Source of the DNA: Carex sylvatica
Lineage: Eukaryota > Streptophyta > Magnoliopsida > Poales > Cyperaceae
Assembly (NCBI GenBank): GCA_964058845.1
Contig: CAXKVR010000219.1
Span: 1-63,370, forward strand
Direction: 5' to 3'
DNA: 63,370 nt
The notes under the pieces: generated by a model
The model's database searches: none
The model's input: only the letters and a program-made list of their open reading frames with translations
Told to the model about the DNA's origin: nothing
Part shown: in pieces, positions 22,963-33,616 of the stretch
Layout of the letters: every line of letters starts with the position of its first letter
How positions within the stretch are numbered: position 1 is the stretch's first letter
Position numbers and translations under genes: made by a program

Positions 22963-22979
22963 CTCTGACAACGGCGCCA
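22963..22979 (-). other. Primer-binding site of the gypsy element
   Basis: On the minus strand this reads TGGCGCCGTTGTCAGAG. TGGCGCCGTTG is the usual start of the primer-binding site of many plant Ty3/gypsy elements and is complementary to the 3' end of a tRNA, probably tRNA-Asp. It lies upstream of the gag remnant on the same strand, in the right place. Confidence 0.75.
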
Positions 22980-22983
22980 AAAA

Positions 22984-24060
22984 ACTTGATAAGTATTTTT
23001 GATATAGGAAATTATGTTTGATTTATACTCTTTTTATTTTAAATTTGTTAGCCTCAATACTCAAAGAAGTGTTTGTTACAAATGCACAACATATCAATGT
23101 AATATCTAGGTGTTGATCCACATAGAGTATGGATAAAAGCTAGTTTTTGACTTTATGAAATAATTTTAGAAAATAAAATAAGGTAAAGTAAAAAAGAGGG
23201 GGGGGGGGTGTTATTCTAACAATCCTAAGTTTGGGTTCAATATCCGGAGGAAAAGTTTTAAACAATAAATGTGAATAAGATAAAGAAAAGAAAGATTAGA
23301 TTATTTTAAGTCAGGGAGGAATTAGGGGTATTCGGTCTACAATCCCTTGCTAATTCTATCTATTCGGTTTGTTTGAATTCATGTTTGATATGACGAGTTT
23401 TCTAACCTAATATGTTAAAAAAAGGTCACTTTCGTGAATTAATAACGTACCTAAATAATTCAAACTTCACGGTTAGGTTATTCACCCTAGCTATCTAGAC
23501 CATGAAGCTCTTATTAGTCTCTTTTATTCTCAAATATCAGTACTTCACGATTAAGTCTTTCATATCAATATCTGATTCAATTTGAGATGTCCTAATTAGG
23601 GGTTGACTCCACAATTAATTCGTTCACCAAATTCTAACCTTAATTTCTGTAGTTTCGACTTAGATTACAAATAGTTAGATCTCAATCCAAAACCTAGTGT
23701 ATTTGTGTTCACAACTTGGTACTATCCTATCCAGCCTACCAATTTTGGTTTTTTCGAATCCAAAATGAGACTTGACCAATTCAAGTACTAATTATGTAAT
23801 CAATACAAATGATAAATCACAGAAATTAACAATTAAATCAAACAATCATAATAAAAATAAATAACTGAATAAAATAGAATTAAACAAGTTCATGTATTGA
23901 CCTAAACCTCTAGAAATAAAACTAGCCTCTCATGGAGAAATTCATTACAAAAGTTGAAAAAAATAAAGAAATAGTTACACCATTTCTTAAATCAAAAATC
24001 TCAATCTTGCCGACTTCTTGCTGAGATCTTCTTCTTCTTTTTTTGAAAAGTTTCCTTGGC
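22984..24060 (-). mobile_element. Probable 5' LTR / leader of the gypsy element
   Basis: About 1 kb directly upstream (minus strand) of the primer-binding site, without ORFs, and with a G-run at about 23199-23209. Position argues for the 5' LTR, but its start is not certain because no second LTR copy exists in the window for comparison. Confidence 0.4.
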
Positions 24061-25586
24061 TGCATAAATTTTACGCTAAGTGTGTGATGATTTAAATTTT
24101 ACGCTGTGTGCAATTTTAATTTGCTTTTAGTTGTTATTTATTTATTTTACTATTCTCAATTTTTTTAGCGCTATTACTTGCTTTTCTACAATATGAGAAT
24201 AACAAAAATATTTAACTACAATATTAAATTACAGTAATGTAGGAAATTGTAACCGTGCCACTGAAAGGAAATTTGTGTATATAATAATTTGCACCACAAA
24301 GTATTGCTTGAGAGAGACCTTTGTGAATTTTAAAAGAGAAATAGATCATGGTGTACCTTAATTTGAACGTGCAAACGTGTACAGAATATTATTGAGAGTA
24401 CAGATGCTAATTATTGACGACCTTGACGCAATCAAACATATATGTTCATAAGCAGCTGGCGCTGGATATAAATTAACCAACTGCTCTTTTCTTTTCTTTT
24501 TGTGAAGCTAACTATATATACAAGTTGTTTAAAAAATAGTACATTTAAAAAAGAATTCATATTACGCTTTCAAAGAAAATTAAAAATATCAGTTGCCAAA
24601 AAAAAATGGATTACGACTTGGAGTTATCAATCAATTATTATGGATGTGTCAGACCAAATTTACTAATTAAATTAAGTACAATTATTAAAAATTACTAATT
24701 CACGCTATTTGATAGTTCTATTATATATAGTGGTAGCCAACATTGAAATTAACGTCCATGACGTCATTATATGCATTTAATTAATTTTAGAAAAATTATT
24801 ATCACACATCATATTTTATACCTTAATTTTATCTGTCTATATTCATAATTCTATTTAATATAAATAGTGTTCATAACTTTTTCATTTTTGAACATCTCTT
24901 GAAATTAAGACGCATGCATCAACACATCTAGATGCATGTTAGAAGTGCAGATAAGATAAGAGAGCATTATCGTTCTTCTTTGTTTAATTAGTGAAATGAT
25001 ATTTTATTTAATGTTAGCAAAAATGTAAATGCTGAAGCTTTTTATCTCCTATTGAAAATAGACTAATAATAGATTAAATAAAGAAAAGGGGGCAAAGAAA
25101 ATAATAAACCAAGTTGCAGTGGGAAATATGATATTTTCAAATTTAATTAGATGTGGAATACTAAAACTTCACGCTGATGATCAGTGTCATTTCTTCTACT
25201 GAATAATTGAAATATAAAATTTATTGAGTATACGTGGAGGAGAGAAATTAATTATTTTGTTCAAATTACTTCCGAATTGAGGATTTTCTTCACACAATTT
25301 ATTTTTATAATTAGTTTTCTTGTGTATTGCAACCATCGATCTCATCTAATTAGTTAAATAGTTAATCTGAATTTTACTCTATTTAATCATATTTTGGAGA
25401 ATCAGCTACAAATGACAAGGTTAGCAAATAGATCAACAAGAAGAGGCCTAAGAATGAGGGTTTTACTTTTGACTCGATGTACGTCTGACAATTACAGCAA
25501 GTACTTATCAGTGTCTAATTTCTTTATTTGTTCAATTTACCGCATCGACCAGTATTTATTGGTGATATTTGGTAACAGGGAGTAAT
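24061..25586. other. Intergenic DNA with two duplicated units
   Basis: Two blocks recur elsewhere. About 24235-24500 resembles 58450-58710 in the same orientation (shared CGTGCAAACGTGTACA, TTGACGCAAT, ATAAGCAGCTGGC). About 24890-25500 resembles 29480-30060 (shared GACGCATGCATCAA-like start, CTCTTTGTTTAATTAGTG, TACGTGGAGGAGAGAAA, ATCAGCTACAAATGA). The second pair ends with a short ORF and a GT donor in both copies (25502 and 30048), so it may be the promoter plus first exon of a duplicated gene of unknown type. Confidence 0.6.
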
Positions 25587-25874
25587 TATTTTGACAGAGT
25601 AGTTTTGTCTCCATGTAGCGCGCGCGCAAACCATATGCAACGTTGTTTCGATTCTATAGTCCATGTACTACGTGATTCCAAAATGATGTCTCTGTTAAAA
25701 TATTTGCCCGTAACAAGAGCACTGCATGTACCCCCAGGTAGGCATGTTGTGTTGCCAAAACCAGCAGGTCTACCAGACATAGAGGCAAACCAGGAACCGG
25801 GCTGGTCGTTAATCGACAGTACTGGTTTTCACGCGTATGAACCTCCTGCTCAGACGTCTTATTCATTTATACAG
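25587..25874 (+). CDS. Unrecognised exon-like ORF between AG and GT borders
   Basis: After an AACAG acceptor near 25579, an open frame runs through CSARANHMQRCFDS, MSLLKYLPVTRAL, a GRHVVLPKPAGLPDIEANQE segment and AYEPPAQTSYSFIQ, and stops at a GTAAAT donor (25875). Its composition and codon use look protein-coding and it is GC-richer than its surroundings. I do not recognise the family. The duplicated promoter-like unit at 24890-25500 lies directly upstream with a GT donor at 25502, so this could be exon 2 of that gene; the second copy at 29480-30060 has no matching exon after it. It could equally be a captured fragment. Confidence 0.35.
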
Positions 25875-26439
25875 GTAAATAAATTACTTTTTGTAAGTCT
25901 AAAAACTCAATAGGAAAAGATATACAAACATATATTGTCACTTAAATGAGGAGAGAGTATGAGACATGAACTCTTCAATTAGAATAATGAATAAGGAGTA
26001 ATAAAGAGGATAAAATAGAATCGGATAGTGAAAGTGTTGATGGCGTGACATTAAATAAAACTTTAAACTAACTCTTATTATAAAATAAAATCCAAATTTT
26101 TTGTTTCTAATTGTAATTGGTAGGGTCCTGAACATTAATTTTAGACAAACTATTCCGAACTTCCTAATATGTGATAATTAGTCTCGTAGTTGGTAATATA
26201 ATTTAATCAAATTAAATGGGGACACAAAATAACTATAGCACCCTTCATAATTTCATTTTTTTAATTTTAATAATTTTAAAAAAATACATTTTTTCAATAT
26301 AAATTTAGATAACTATTATTTCTTATTTAAGATTTTTTTTTGTCATTTTCATATATAAATTAATATTGGTCGAATCAATTTTAATCATTTTTTTAATTTT
26401 ATTTTTTGTGTACGTAGCTACTAGATAGTAAGCGTAATA
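25875..26439. other. No gene recognised
   Basis: AT-rich DNA with homopolymer runs and nothing else identified. Confidence 0.5.
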
Positions 26440-26580
26440 TAGTTTGTTAATTGTATCATTCGGCATATGGATGTTTAACGTTTCAAATTTCAAATATTAA
26501 AAATGAACCTCAATCCCGGTTTCGAACCCACAACCTCGAACACAGATGGTGTTCTCATGCCACTAGACTAAACGTTGGTT
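26440..26580 (-). mobile_element. tRNA-derived SINE remnant
   Basis: On the minus strand the block has a tRNA-like head. A TAGTCTAGTGGCATGAG stretch resembles a pol III A box, and GGGTTCGAAACCGGG (about 26529-26515) is a near-perfect B box, at tRNA-like spacing. The rest does not fold as a normal tRNA acceptor, and an AT-rich tail follows. This fits a plant SINE better than a tRNA gene. Confidence 0.6.
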
Positions 26581-26688
26581 CTCATCAAACAACAAGAAGT
26601 ATATTTACTCGGAGTAGTTTTGGACAAAGAGTAAATTAAAATCAAACAACCGGAAATATTTTATATTATATATATATATATATATATA

Positions 26689-27104
26689 GAGTAAGTCTAC
26701 CATACATTGCAATGCATAGGCACCTCTATGCATTGGACTATAAATCACGGATTCAAAGTCCAAATGACCGATCCAAACCGTTCATCTTGTTCTCCATATT
26801 AATATGTGCTTGGAGACCAAATTATATATTTTTTGGAATTTATTTATTATTTATTAAGTCACTTTGAAAATTACTGATCCAACGGTGCCTTTTGATTTTA
26901 CTGTAACCGTTGGATCAGCGATTTTCAATGTGGCTTAATAAATAGTAAACAAATTCCAAAAAATATAAAATTTGGTCTCCAAGCACATATTAATATGAAA
27001 AACAAGATAAACGGTTTGGATCGGTCATTTGGATTTTGAATATGATGATTTATAGTCCAATGCATAGAGGTGCCTATGCATTGCAATGTATGGTAGACTT
27101 ACTC
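26689..27104. mobile_element. MULE-type MITE, copy 1 (416 bp, long palindrome)
   Basis: The element begins GAGTAAGTCTACCATACATT and ends with the complement AATGTATGGTAGACTTACTC. Almost its whole length folds into one hairpin (for example CATTGGACTATAAATCA with GATTTATAGTCCAATG). A second copy of identical length lies at 53966-54381 with a 9-bp target duplication, the size typical of Mutator-like elements. It sits in a TA repeat 125 bp upstream of the intact DC1 gene. A 29-bp end fragment (27110-27138) follows directly. Confidence 0.85.
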
Positions 27105-27109
27105 ATATA

Positions 27110-27138
27110 GAGTAAGTCTACCATACATTGCAATGTAT
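27110..27138. mobile_element. Terminal fragment of the same MITE
   Basis: GAGTAAGTCTACCATACATT plus GCAATGTA repeats the first bases of the neighbouring MITE five bases after its end. This is a deleted second insertion or an internal deletion product. Confidence 0.7.
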
Positions 27139-27228
27139 ATATGGACTTTTAATTTCAATTATGCAATTTCCTCCTCTCTACAAATAGCTTCCCTAGGAAA
27201 GAAAAAATAAAGAGACATACAAAGAAAA

Positions 27229-27975
27229 ATGGAGAGCATGAACAATGTAGACAAAACCTTGATCCACATCAGCCACCTCCACCAGCTACAACTGATGGCT
27301 TCTCCTGAGCCAAAACCAATATGCCACGCATGCAACATGCTGTGTGCCGGTCATTCTTATGGCTGCATTCATTGCCACTACTTTCTGCATATTATCTGCG
27401 CCACAACACGACGAAGCATAAACCATGCCTCACACCCAGCTCACCCCATGAAACTTGAGCTAACTCCACCTTACCCCCGCGGACAATACAGGTGCGATGG
27501 TTGCGGGGTTGATGGCAGCTCCTTCTGTATTAGATGCGGAGAGTGCAGCTACGATCTACACCTCCCTTGTGCTGCAATTCCTTATTCAGTCAACCACCAT
27601 TCACACCGCCATCCACTTATTCTTGTATACAAGAATCCCTATCCACCTAATGCGGTACCCATCTGTGACATGTGCAAGAACCACCTAGATGTTAACAAAT
27701 GGTTTTATATTTGTACAAGTTGCGATTTTGGTGGTCACGTTGGATGCTTCTCTCCTGAGAGATTAGAAGTGTTGTCGCCGGGGCTTCAGGCACTGTATGC
27801 ACCACCACAACCACATGGAGCTGCACAAGTTGGTAACGGAATGAACACACTGCTACAGGATGAGGATGAGGAGAATTTGGCTGCGGTTATGGTTGAGTGT
27901 GCTATCAGGAATAAAGGCAGGAAAGCTGCCTTATCCCTAATTGATGATGTTCGCTATGAGAGACGTTGGATATGA
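27229..27975 (+). CDS. DC1 (divergent C1) domain Cys/His-rich protein, intact
   Basis: A single-exon 248-aa gene. Three DC1/C1_2 zinc-binding units are visible: residues about 30-65 (ICHACNMLCAGHSYGCIHCH..LH..C), about 88-122 (YRCDGCGVDGSSFCIRC..C..DLHLPCA) and about 145-180 (PICDMCKNHLDVNKWFYICT..CDFGGHVGCF). A short charged tail follows. Plant DC1 proteins form large families and some are linked to stress and defence responses; the biochemical role is mostly unknown. The ATG at 27229 follows a purine-rich leader (GACATACAAAGAAAA) and fits the start of the disrupted paralogue at 57.8 kb, where it reads CTG. A second ATG lies at 27238. This copy is the template for recognising the split gene at 33-58 kb, which lies in inverted orientation. 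Confidence 0.88.
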   Translation: MESMNNVDKTLIHISHLHQLQLMASPEPKPICHACNMLCAGHSYGCIHCHYFLHIICATTRRSINHASHPAHPMKLELTPPYPRGQYRCDGCGVDGSSFCIRCGECSYDLHLPCAAIPYSVNHHSHRHPLILVYKNPYPPNAVPICDMCKNHLDVNKWFYICTSCDFGGHVGCFSPERLEVLSPGLQALYAPPQPHGAAQVGNGMNTLLQDEDEENLAAVMVECAIRNKGRKAALSLIDDVRYERRWI

Positions 27976-30816
27976 CATATATATACTATATTTTCAATAA
28001 ATATTTTTTATTTTCTCATTTACGCACCTACGCATGTGTTATTTTTGTCATTTTGACATGTACGCATGTTTGCAGAATGCCTCCATGATGCAGGAGCATC
28101 CGAACCACAAGATTAATTTCAACAAGCAAATCAGCAATATATTTATTTATTTTAGTTTTATGGAAATGTTTTATATTCAGATTTTTACTTTTGAATTTAG
28201 CCTGTGACCGTACTGTCTAATTTCTGCTTAAATAATTTGCATTATTTCTATTATATGTTACCTAATATTAGTTAGTTTTTTTTTTTTTTTCCTGTATTGA
28301 GTAGTAACTATATTGCCCGGCTTGTGAGTGAATAGAGAAGACAATTATTTTCTGAAATTTATTTATGTTATAAAATTAAGGAGAGACGTTTCTCCTCTTT
28401 ATTTGGTGTTCTCTGAATTTTAATCTCTGAAGATTGTTGATATCGCATGCCTATAGAACAATCTTCTGTTCTGTTCGGAGTCACTCAACTATGTTATTTT
28501 AGCAAGGATTTAGGAGTGTGAGGATGGCCGATGCACATAATACAAGAGGACTATTATATAGCTTCATCAGGATGCATGGTTTCTTCCATTATGAATGTTG
28601 TTTTGGATTTTGCGTATGTTTGCATTAAAATTGAAGTGATTGAAAATTTTGCTTTTATTTAAGTTAGTTGCTCTCTTTTGGCGGTGTGATCATGTTACAA
28701 TATGTCATGAACAGAGAATATGACTTCGAAGTTCAATGCTTAAATTAAGTTATTCTTATGACAACAAACTTATCTAATTAAATAAAAACGGTGCATCAAG
28801 ATGAAACTGATTATAAGCGGTAAACAAGAGATAAACAAATAACATACTTCATTCATTCATTTTGCTTACACAAAAATCTATCTCATATCAAATAAGATAA
28901 ATTTAATAAGTGATGTGTTTATATATAAAATTCATAAAATTTTAATTTAATTTAATATAATTTCAAACGATTAACATGATCAATAAATTTAAATTGGACT
29001 CCAAATTATTTTGATATATTTTCGCAAGTTGTTTGTTTGGACAATTTACATCTTCCGTGTACAACTTCCTCACTCTATTATATCAGGCGTAATTCTCAAG
29101 TAGGAGAAAGAGATTACTTATTTAATCGGTTCTCTTTGAGAAAAATGAATGTATTAAAAGTGACTTATATACCTTCTTTGCCTGGCCGCTTGACACTATA
29201 CTAAATTAGTTTAAAAAAAAAAAATTGATATGTAAATATATTACCTGTGAAATAAATCCATTCAACTGTTTGAATTCATTGATTGAATTCATTGATTGAA
29301 GTCATTAATATAGGTTTGGAAATAATTAGCCCAACAATTCGGATTGCTGAGCTTAAGAACATCCTAGTTCTACTCCCAAGTAAAAGACTTTTTGAAATAA
29401 TGAATAAAAATACAAACTTATTACTTGTAATTTAATGTGTAAATAATTAATTAGCAGGTATATATAAACACCTTTTGGAAGACGCATCAAAACATCTGTA
29501 TATGCATCTTAGGACTGCAGATAATACAGTACATCACTCCTCTTTGTTTAATTAGTGCAAGGATATTTATTGAGTTTTAGACATCTTATCTCATTTGGGA
29601 AATAGAATAATAAAAGATTAAATTAAGAAAAACTAATAAATATCATAAAATGAATTTGTAGTGGGAAATAGGATATTTTCAAATTTAGATGGTAGACTGA
29701 AACTTCATGGTCAGGATAATAGTGCTATTTTTTTCGTCAATAATTGATAAAAATTATATTGCATATACGTGGAGGAGAGAAACACCTATTTTCTCTAAAT
29801 TGCTTTTATTTAATATTTTATTATACATTTGTTTTTTTATCGATTACAACCTTCTCATCTAACTAAATTTATTGTGGACGTACTTACTGAATTTAACCAC
29901 ATTTTGAACTAACTTGTGGGAAAGGTTAACTAACTGTGCGAAATCAGCTACAAATGAGAACGATGGAAAACATAACAACAAGAAAATGTTTTACAATAAG
30001 AAGAGATTTATTACTTTTCTTGGATGTCGTTTTACCTACTTATTGTAGGTATTTATTATTAATCATTTTTTTATTTGTTCAATTCACTTTAGGTTTTGGA
30101 ATTATTGCAAGTTTGATTGTATTAAGAAGATAATTAATTTTGGTATTATCTCAAGATCATGTACTTTGTTTAACAAGACACTATATATTTATACTTCCAT
30201 ATGTTTTAACGGAATATTTGATTTCTGTAAAATATTTGTGCATGTCAATTTCAATCAATTTCATTGTAATTATTCTAACCTTATCAATATTAAATAGATA
30301 TAAACAAATTTCATTGTTCTTTACTTAATCAAACCTTCTTATTCGATTAAATTAAAAGATCATGTCCAATTCCTAAATACATGAATTAGAAACTTGAGAA
30401 ACATTACAAGTGATCAAGTTTCGAAACTGATCGAAATTTAGAAGAGAAAACATTGAACCAGGTATGTTAAGAATTTCAAAGTGTGGATTTAAAAATTTAT
30501 GATGAAGGATTTCCTCTTCGTAAGTATTGTGATGTTCTTAATTTTTGAGAAAAAGTGGGTTGAGATTTAATAATGAAATTGTTTTTCATAGCATGAGGGT
30601 TTTCGCTTCTGTTTCGGAAGATCACTACGTGCACAGTATCGTTGGAAACTACACTATCGAATTAGAAGGGTGTAAGAAAGAGCAGAAGGTATCTCAAAAA
30701 CAATGATGAGATACCTCTCGATCTTGATGATGATATATCTCTCAGTCTAGAGAAATTACTTAATTAAGACTCATTAAATGAAACAAGGGATATATTTAAA
30801 TTTATTACGTTCTCAT
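27976..30816. other. Intergenic DNA 3' of the DC1 gene, with duplicated unit
   Basis: Bases about 28020-28075 (GTGTTATTTTTGTCATTTTGACATGT) are the 3' flank shared, inverted, with 33175-33235 beside the broken DC1 copy. About 28970-29160 relates to 7720-8040. About 29480-30060 duplicates 24890-25500 and contains a small frame (QLQMRTMENITTRKCFTIRR..) ending at a GT donor, which I do not recognise. No complete gene is supported. Confidence 0.55.
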
Positions 30817-31445
30817 TAGAGCTGGCAAAAAAACTCGCAGCTCGCCACTCGCTCAAGCTCGCTCGGAAAAAGCTCACTTGGACCTGGCTCGAGCTAAAAC
30901 CCGGTCCGACTCGTTTTGGCTTGGTCCAGATCAGTGCGAGTTTGAGCTTTTATCAAGCTCGGCTTGGTCCGCTCGGTTAATTAGAATTCAACCCCCCGAA
31001 ACAAAACCCAAGGAAACAAAACTCGCAGTTTCATTGGTTACGGTTTGTATGAATTTGGTGTATGGCTGGCAAACTAATTTGTATGAATATGGTTGCGGAT
31101 TAATTAGTTTGATGTGTGATGTTAATTTATTCTATGAATATAGAAATAAATATATACATAAATTAATACCTATTAATTTCCTTAATTTATGTATTTTTTG
31201 GTGTACGTATTTACCTGTGCAAAATTACCAATTAGGTGAACTTTGTACATTATCTAATACACTTAGGTTTTTGGTCCACAAGCTTTCATGAGCAAGCTCG
31301 GCTCGCTCGTTGTCAAAACGAGCGAGCCATGAGCCATTTTTTTAGCTGGGACTCTAATGTTGGCTCACTCGTGACTCGCTAACTTTCAAAACGAGCATCA
31401 TGAGCTTAATCTAGCTTGGTTCTAACCGGCTCGTTGCCAGCCCTA
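30817..31445. mobile_element. Non-autonomous hAT element (629 bp) with 8-bp target duplication
   Basis: The termini are TAGAGCTGGCAA and, at the right, TTGCCAGCCCTA, an 11-of-12 inverted match. Both sides are flanked by a perfect GTTCTCAT (30809-30816 and 31446-31453), an 8-bp duplication as made by hAT transposases. Subterminal regions are rich in GAGCTCG, CTCGCTC and AACGAGC motifs in both orientations. The open frame inside (about 30878-31291) has no transposase similarity. Confidence 0.92.
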
Positions 31446-31453
31446 GTTCTCAT

Positions 31454-33249
31454 TCTTTTTATTATTAAATTTTATTTCGTGGAATATTTTGTTTTTTGGT
31501 ACTTGAAGACACTTCCCGAGAAGTGTAGTCAAATTTCGCAATTATGTTATGCTCTTGTTTCTATTGACCTCCTCTTAATGTCTTCGAGAATTTATCAAAA
31601 CCAAAAATTTCTTTACTATTAATTTGGAGACAAAAAAAACTTCCCATAATTCCATCTTATAAGAATTGTTCAAATTAATGAAAAAAATTGTACTGTACAG
31701 AAATGAAGTTAAATAATATGATAAGTTCCATCCTTCCTGACAATCACAAAATGGAAGACGTACAAGGAGAAGCATATATAGCATTTTTTTTTTTCAAAGA
31801 AAATTCATCCGTATATCGTACTTCACACAAAAATGACCAAGACATCGTTCGCTCAGAATGCTATATTTTGTAAAACGACCATCTAATTATCAAGGTATAG
31901 GTACGAGTCCACCGTTTCATGCCGACCCTGTAAAAGAACCAAACTAATTGAACGCTTGTTGGTAGAAAAATAATTAAACGACTGATCTTTTATGGCCCAA
32001 TATGCTCGAACAGTACAAAAGGTCTTCTTTTTTCTTTTTCTTTTTTTGGCAAAACCAAACCAACATTTTTTCGTTTTATTTGTGTAATTAATGTTTTCTT
32101 TAATGTTCTTCTCTCGTATTAAAAGAACCCAAAAACATACAGCTAGCAATATATTTTGTATGATCTTAATACACTTTTTATAGGCTCCAAAAGTATATAG
32201 GAATATATAAATGACTTTGCACATGACAAATACAAAGAGCGACCACTTACTAAACAAAAGTTAATTAATTTAAATTGCGAACGACTTCCCGCGGAGTAAA
32301 AAAAAAAAAACTTATCAGAAAATGAAGATTTGCATCTTTCCTGTCTTTAACAGGGCCCCTCAAAGCCCGTCTCTGACCCCTTCTTTGCCCTGCGCTCTTG
32401 GATTTTGAGTGTCCTATGCAATAATGAGTTATGGGTTTTGCTACTCTGTTTATTGGATATTGACATGTTAATTATAACTAGTCAAACTAAATATTTATTG
32501 TACATTAATGAATTTATGATGAAATTATGAAAATTTTACGTTGTGCTAATTAGACCCCATTTGTTTCTAATTTAGTTGAACTTTAAAGTGAGATTCATTC
32601 TTTATGAAATTTTCCCGTGTTCATTTTATGACTTTGTCTGACTCCAATTTCCAAACAAATTATAGGAAAAATAAATTGGGATTCGATGCCAAACCCACAT
32701 ATTTTGGGAAAATTTCCGACCCTGCGCGTGCTCACCTCATTCAGACGTTAGTGATTCAATTAATGGCACGATACTTTTGCTATACATATATTTATGCATG
32801 TTCTGTTTCTGTATTGAACTAAGCAAAAAGAATAAATAAAGTCCGGTATTTGTTTATCTCTTCTTTACCATTTACTATCAGTTTCATCTTTATTCTTAGG
32901 TTTTGTTTAATTAACATTAGTTTCTTTCTAATAGAATAACTAGCTTAGTTTAAGCTTTGAAATTTGAAGTCATGGATTATTGGGTACATGACATATTGTA
33001 ACATGATCACTTCGCCACGAGAGAGCGACTAACTTAAATAAATGACGAAATTTATCATTAGAGTTTAGGGTTTAGGGTTTAGGGAAGTTTTGTGCATCGG
33101 CCTTCCTCACAAATCCTTCTCTGACTCCATATAATATATATATATATCCTTCAAATTTTACCATGCAGAGCTCCAAACATACATGTCAAAGTGACAAAAA
33201 TAACACATGCATACAGTAAGTGCGTAAAGGAGAAAATAAAATTAATTTA
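31454..33249. other. Intergenic, no gene recognised
   Basis: About 1.8 kb of AT-rich DNA. A short interstitial telomere-like run is noted separately. Open frames here lack family motifs and codon character. Confidence 0.6.
33064..33084 (+). repeat. Three telomere-type units (TTTAGGG)3
   Basis: Three perfect plant telomere heptamers, too few for a true interstitial telomere. Confidence 0.9.
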
Positions 33250-33616
33250 TTGAAACTTGCATATGTCATAATCAACGTCTCTCATAGCGAATATAACCAA
33301 AGAGGGAGCTAATACCCTGGTCGGTAATTCCTAAAAGTATTGCCCAAATTTGCAGACAGCCTCTGCATTTCGGCACGCATCTGAAGCTCTAGCATAATGT
33401 CCATTTCGTTACCAACCTGTGTGGCTCCATGTGGGGGTGCATGCAGTGCTTGAAGACCGGGTGACAACACTTCGAGTTTCTCAGGTGAGAAGCATCCAAC
33501 ATGACCACCATAATCACAACTTGTACAAAGATAAAACCATTTGTTAGCTTCTAGGTTGTTCATGCACAAGTTACAGTAGCATGCCGTGTTTTGTGGATAG
33601 GGATTCTTGTATGTTA
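33250..33616 (-). pseudogene. Split DC1 gene, piece 3 (third DC1 unit and C-terminus)
   Basis: The minus-strand frame from 33616 reads YKNPYPQN, then a third DC1 unit (CNLCMNNLEANKWFYLCT..CDYGGHVGCF) and SPEKLEVLSPGLQALHA, closely matching residues 134-200 of the intact gene at 27229. The tail diverges and ends at a TAG near 33309. Bases 33295-33250 still match the last codons of the intact gene (CGCTATGAGAGACGTTG) in another frame, so the C-terminus has shifted. The piece is cut at 33616 by CACTA element B, and its upstream neighbour is at 51925-52294. Confidence 0.9.

Noticed and set aside
26515..26580. Functional tRNA gene
   Set aside because: A and B boxes are present, but the acceptor stem and a proper anticodon arm cannot be formed; a SINE explains it better.
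30878..31291. 137-codon ORF as a host gene
   Set aside because: It lies wholly within the hAT element bounded by GTTCTCAT duplications and has no recognisable domain.
33064..33084. Interstitial telomere or chromosome-fusion scar
   Set aside because: Only three TTTAGGG units; the heptamer and the related AAACCCTAAA phrase are common in plant promoters and leaders.
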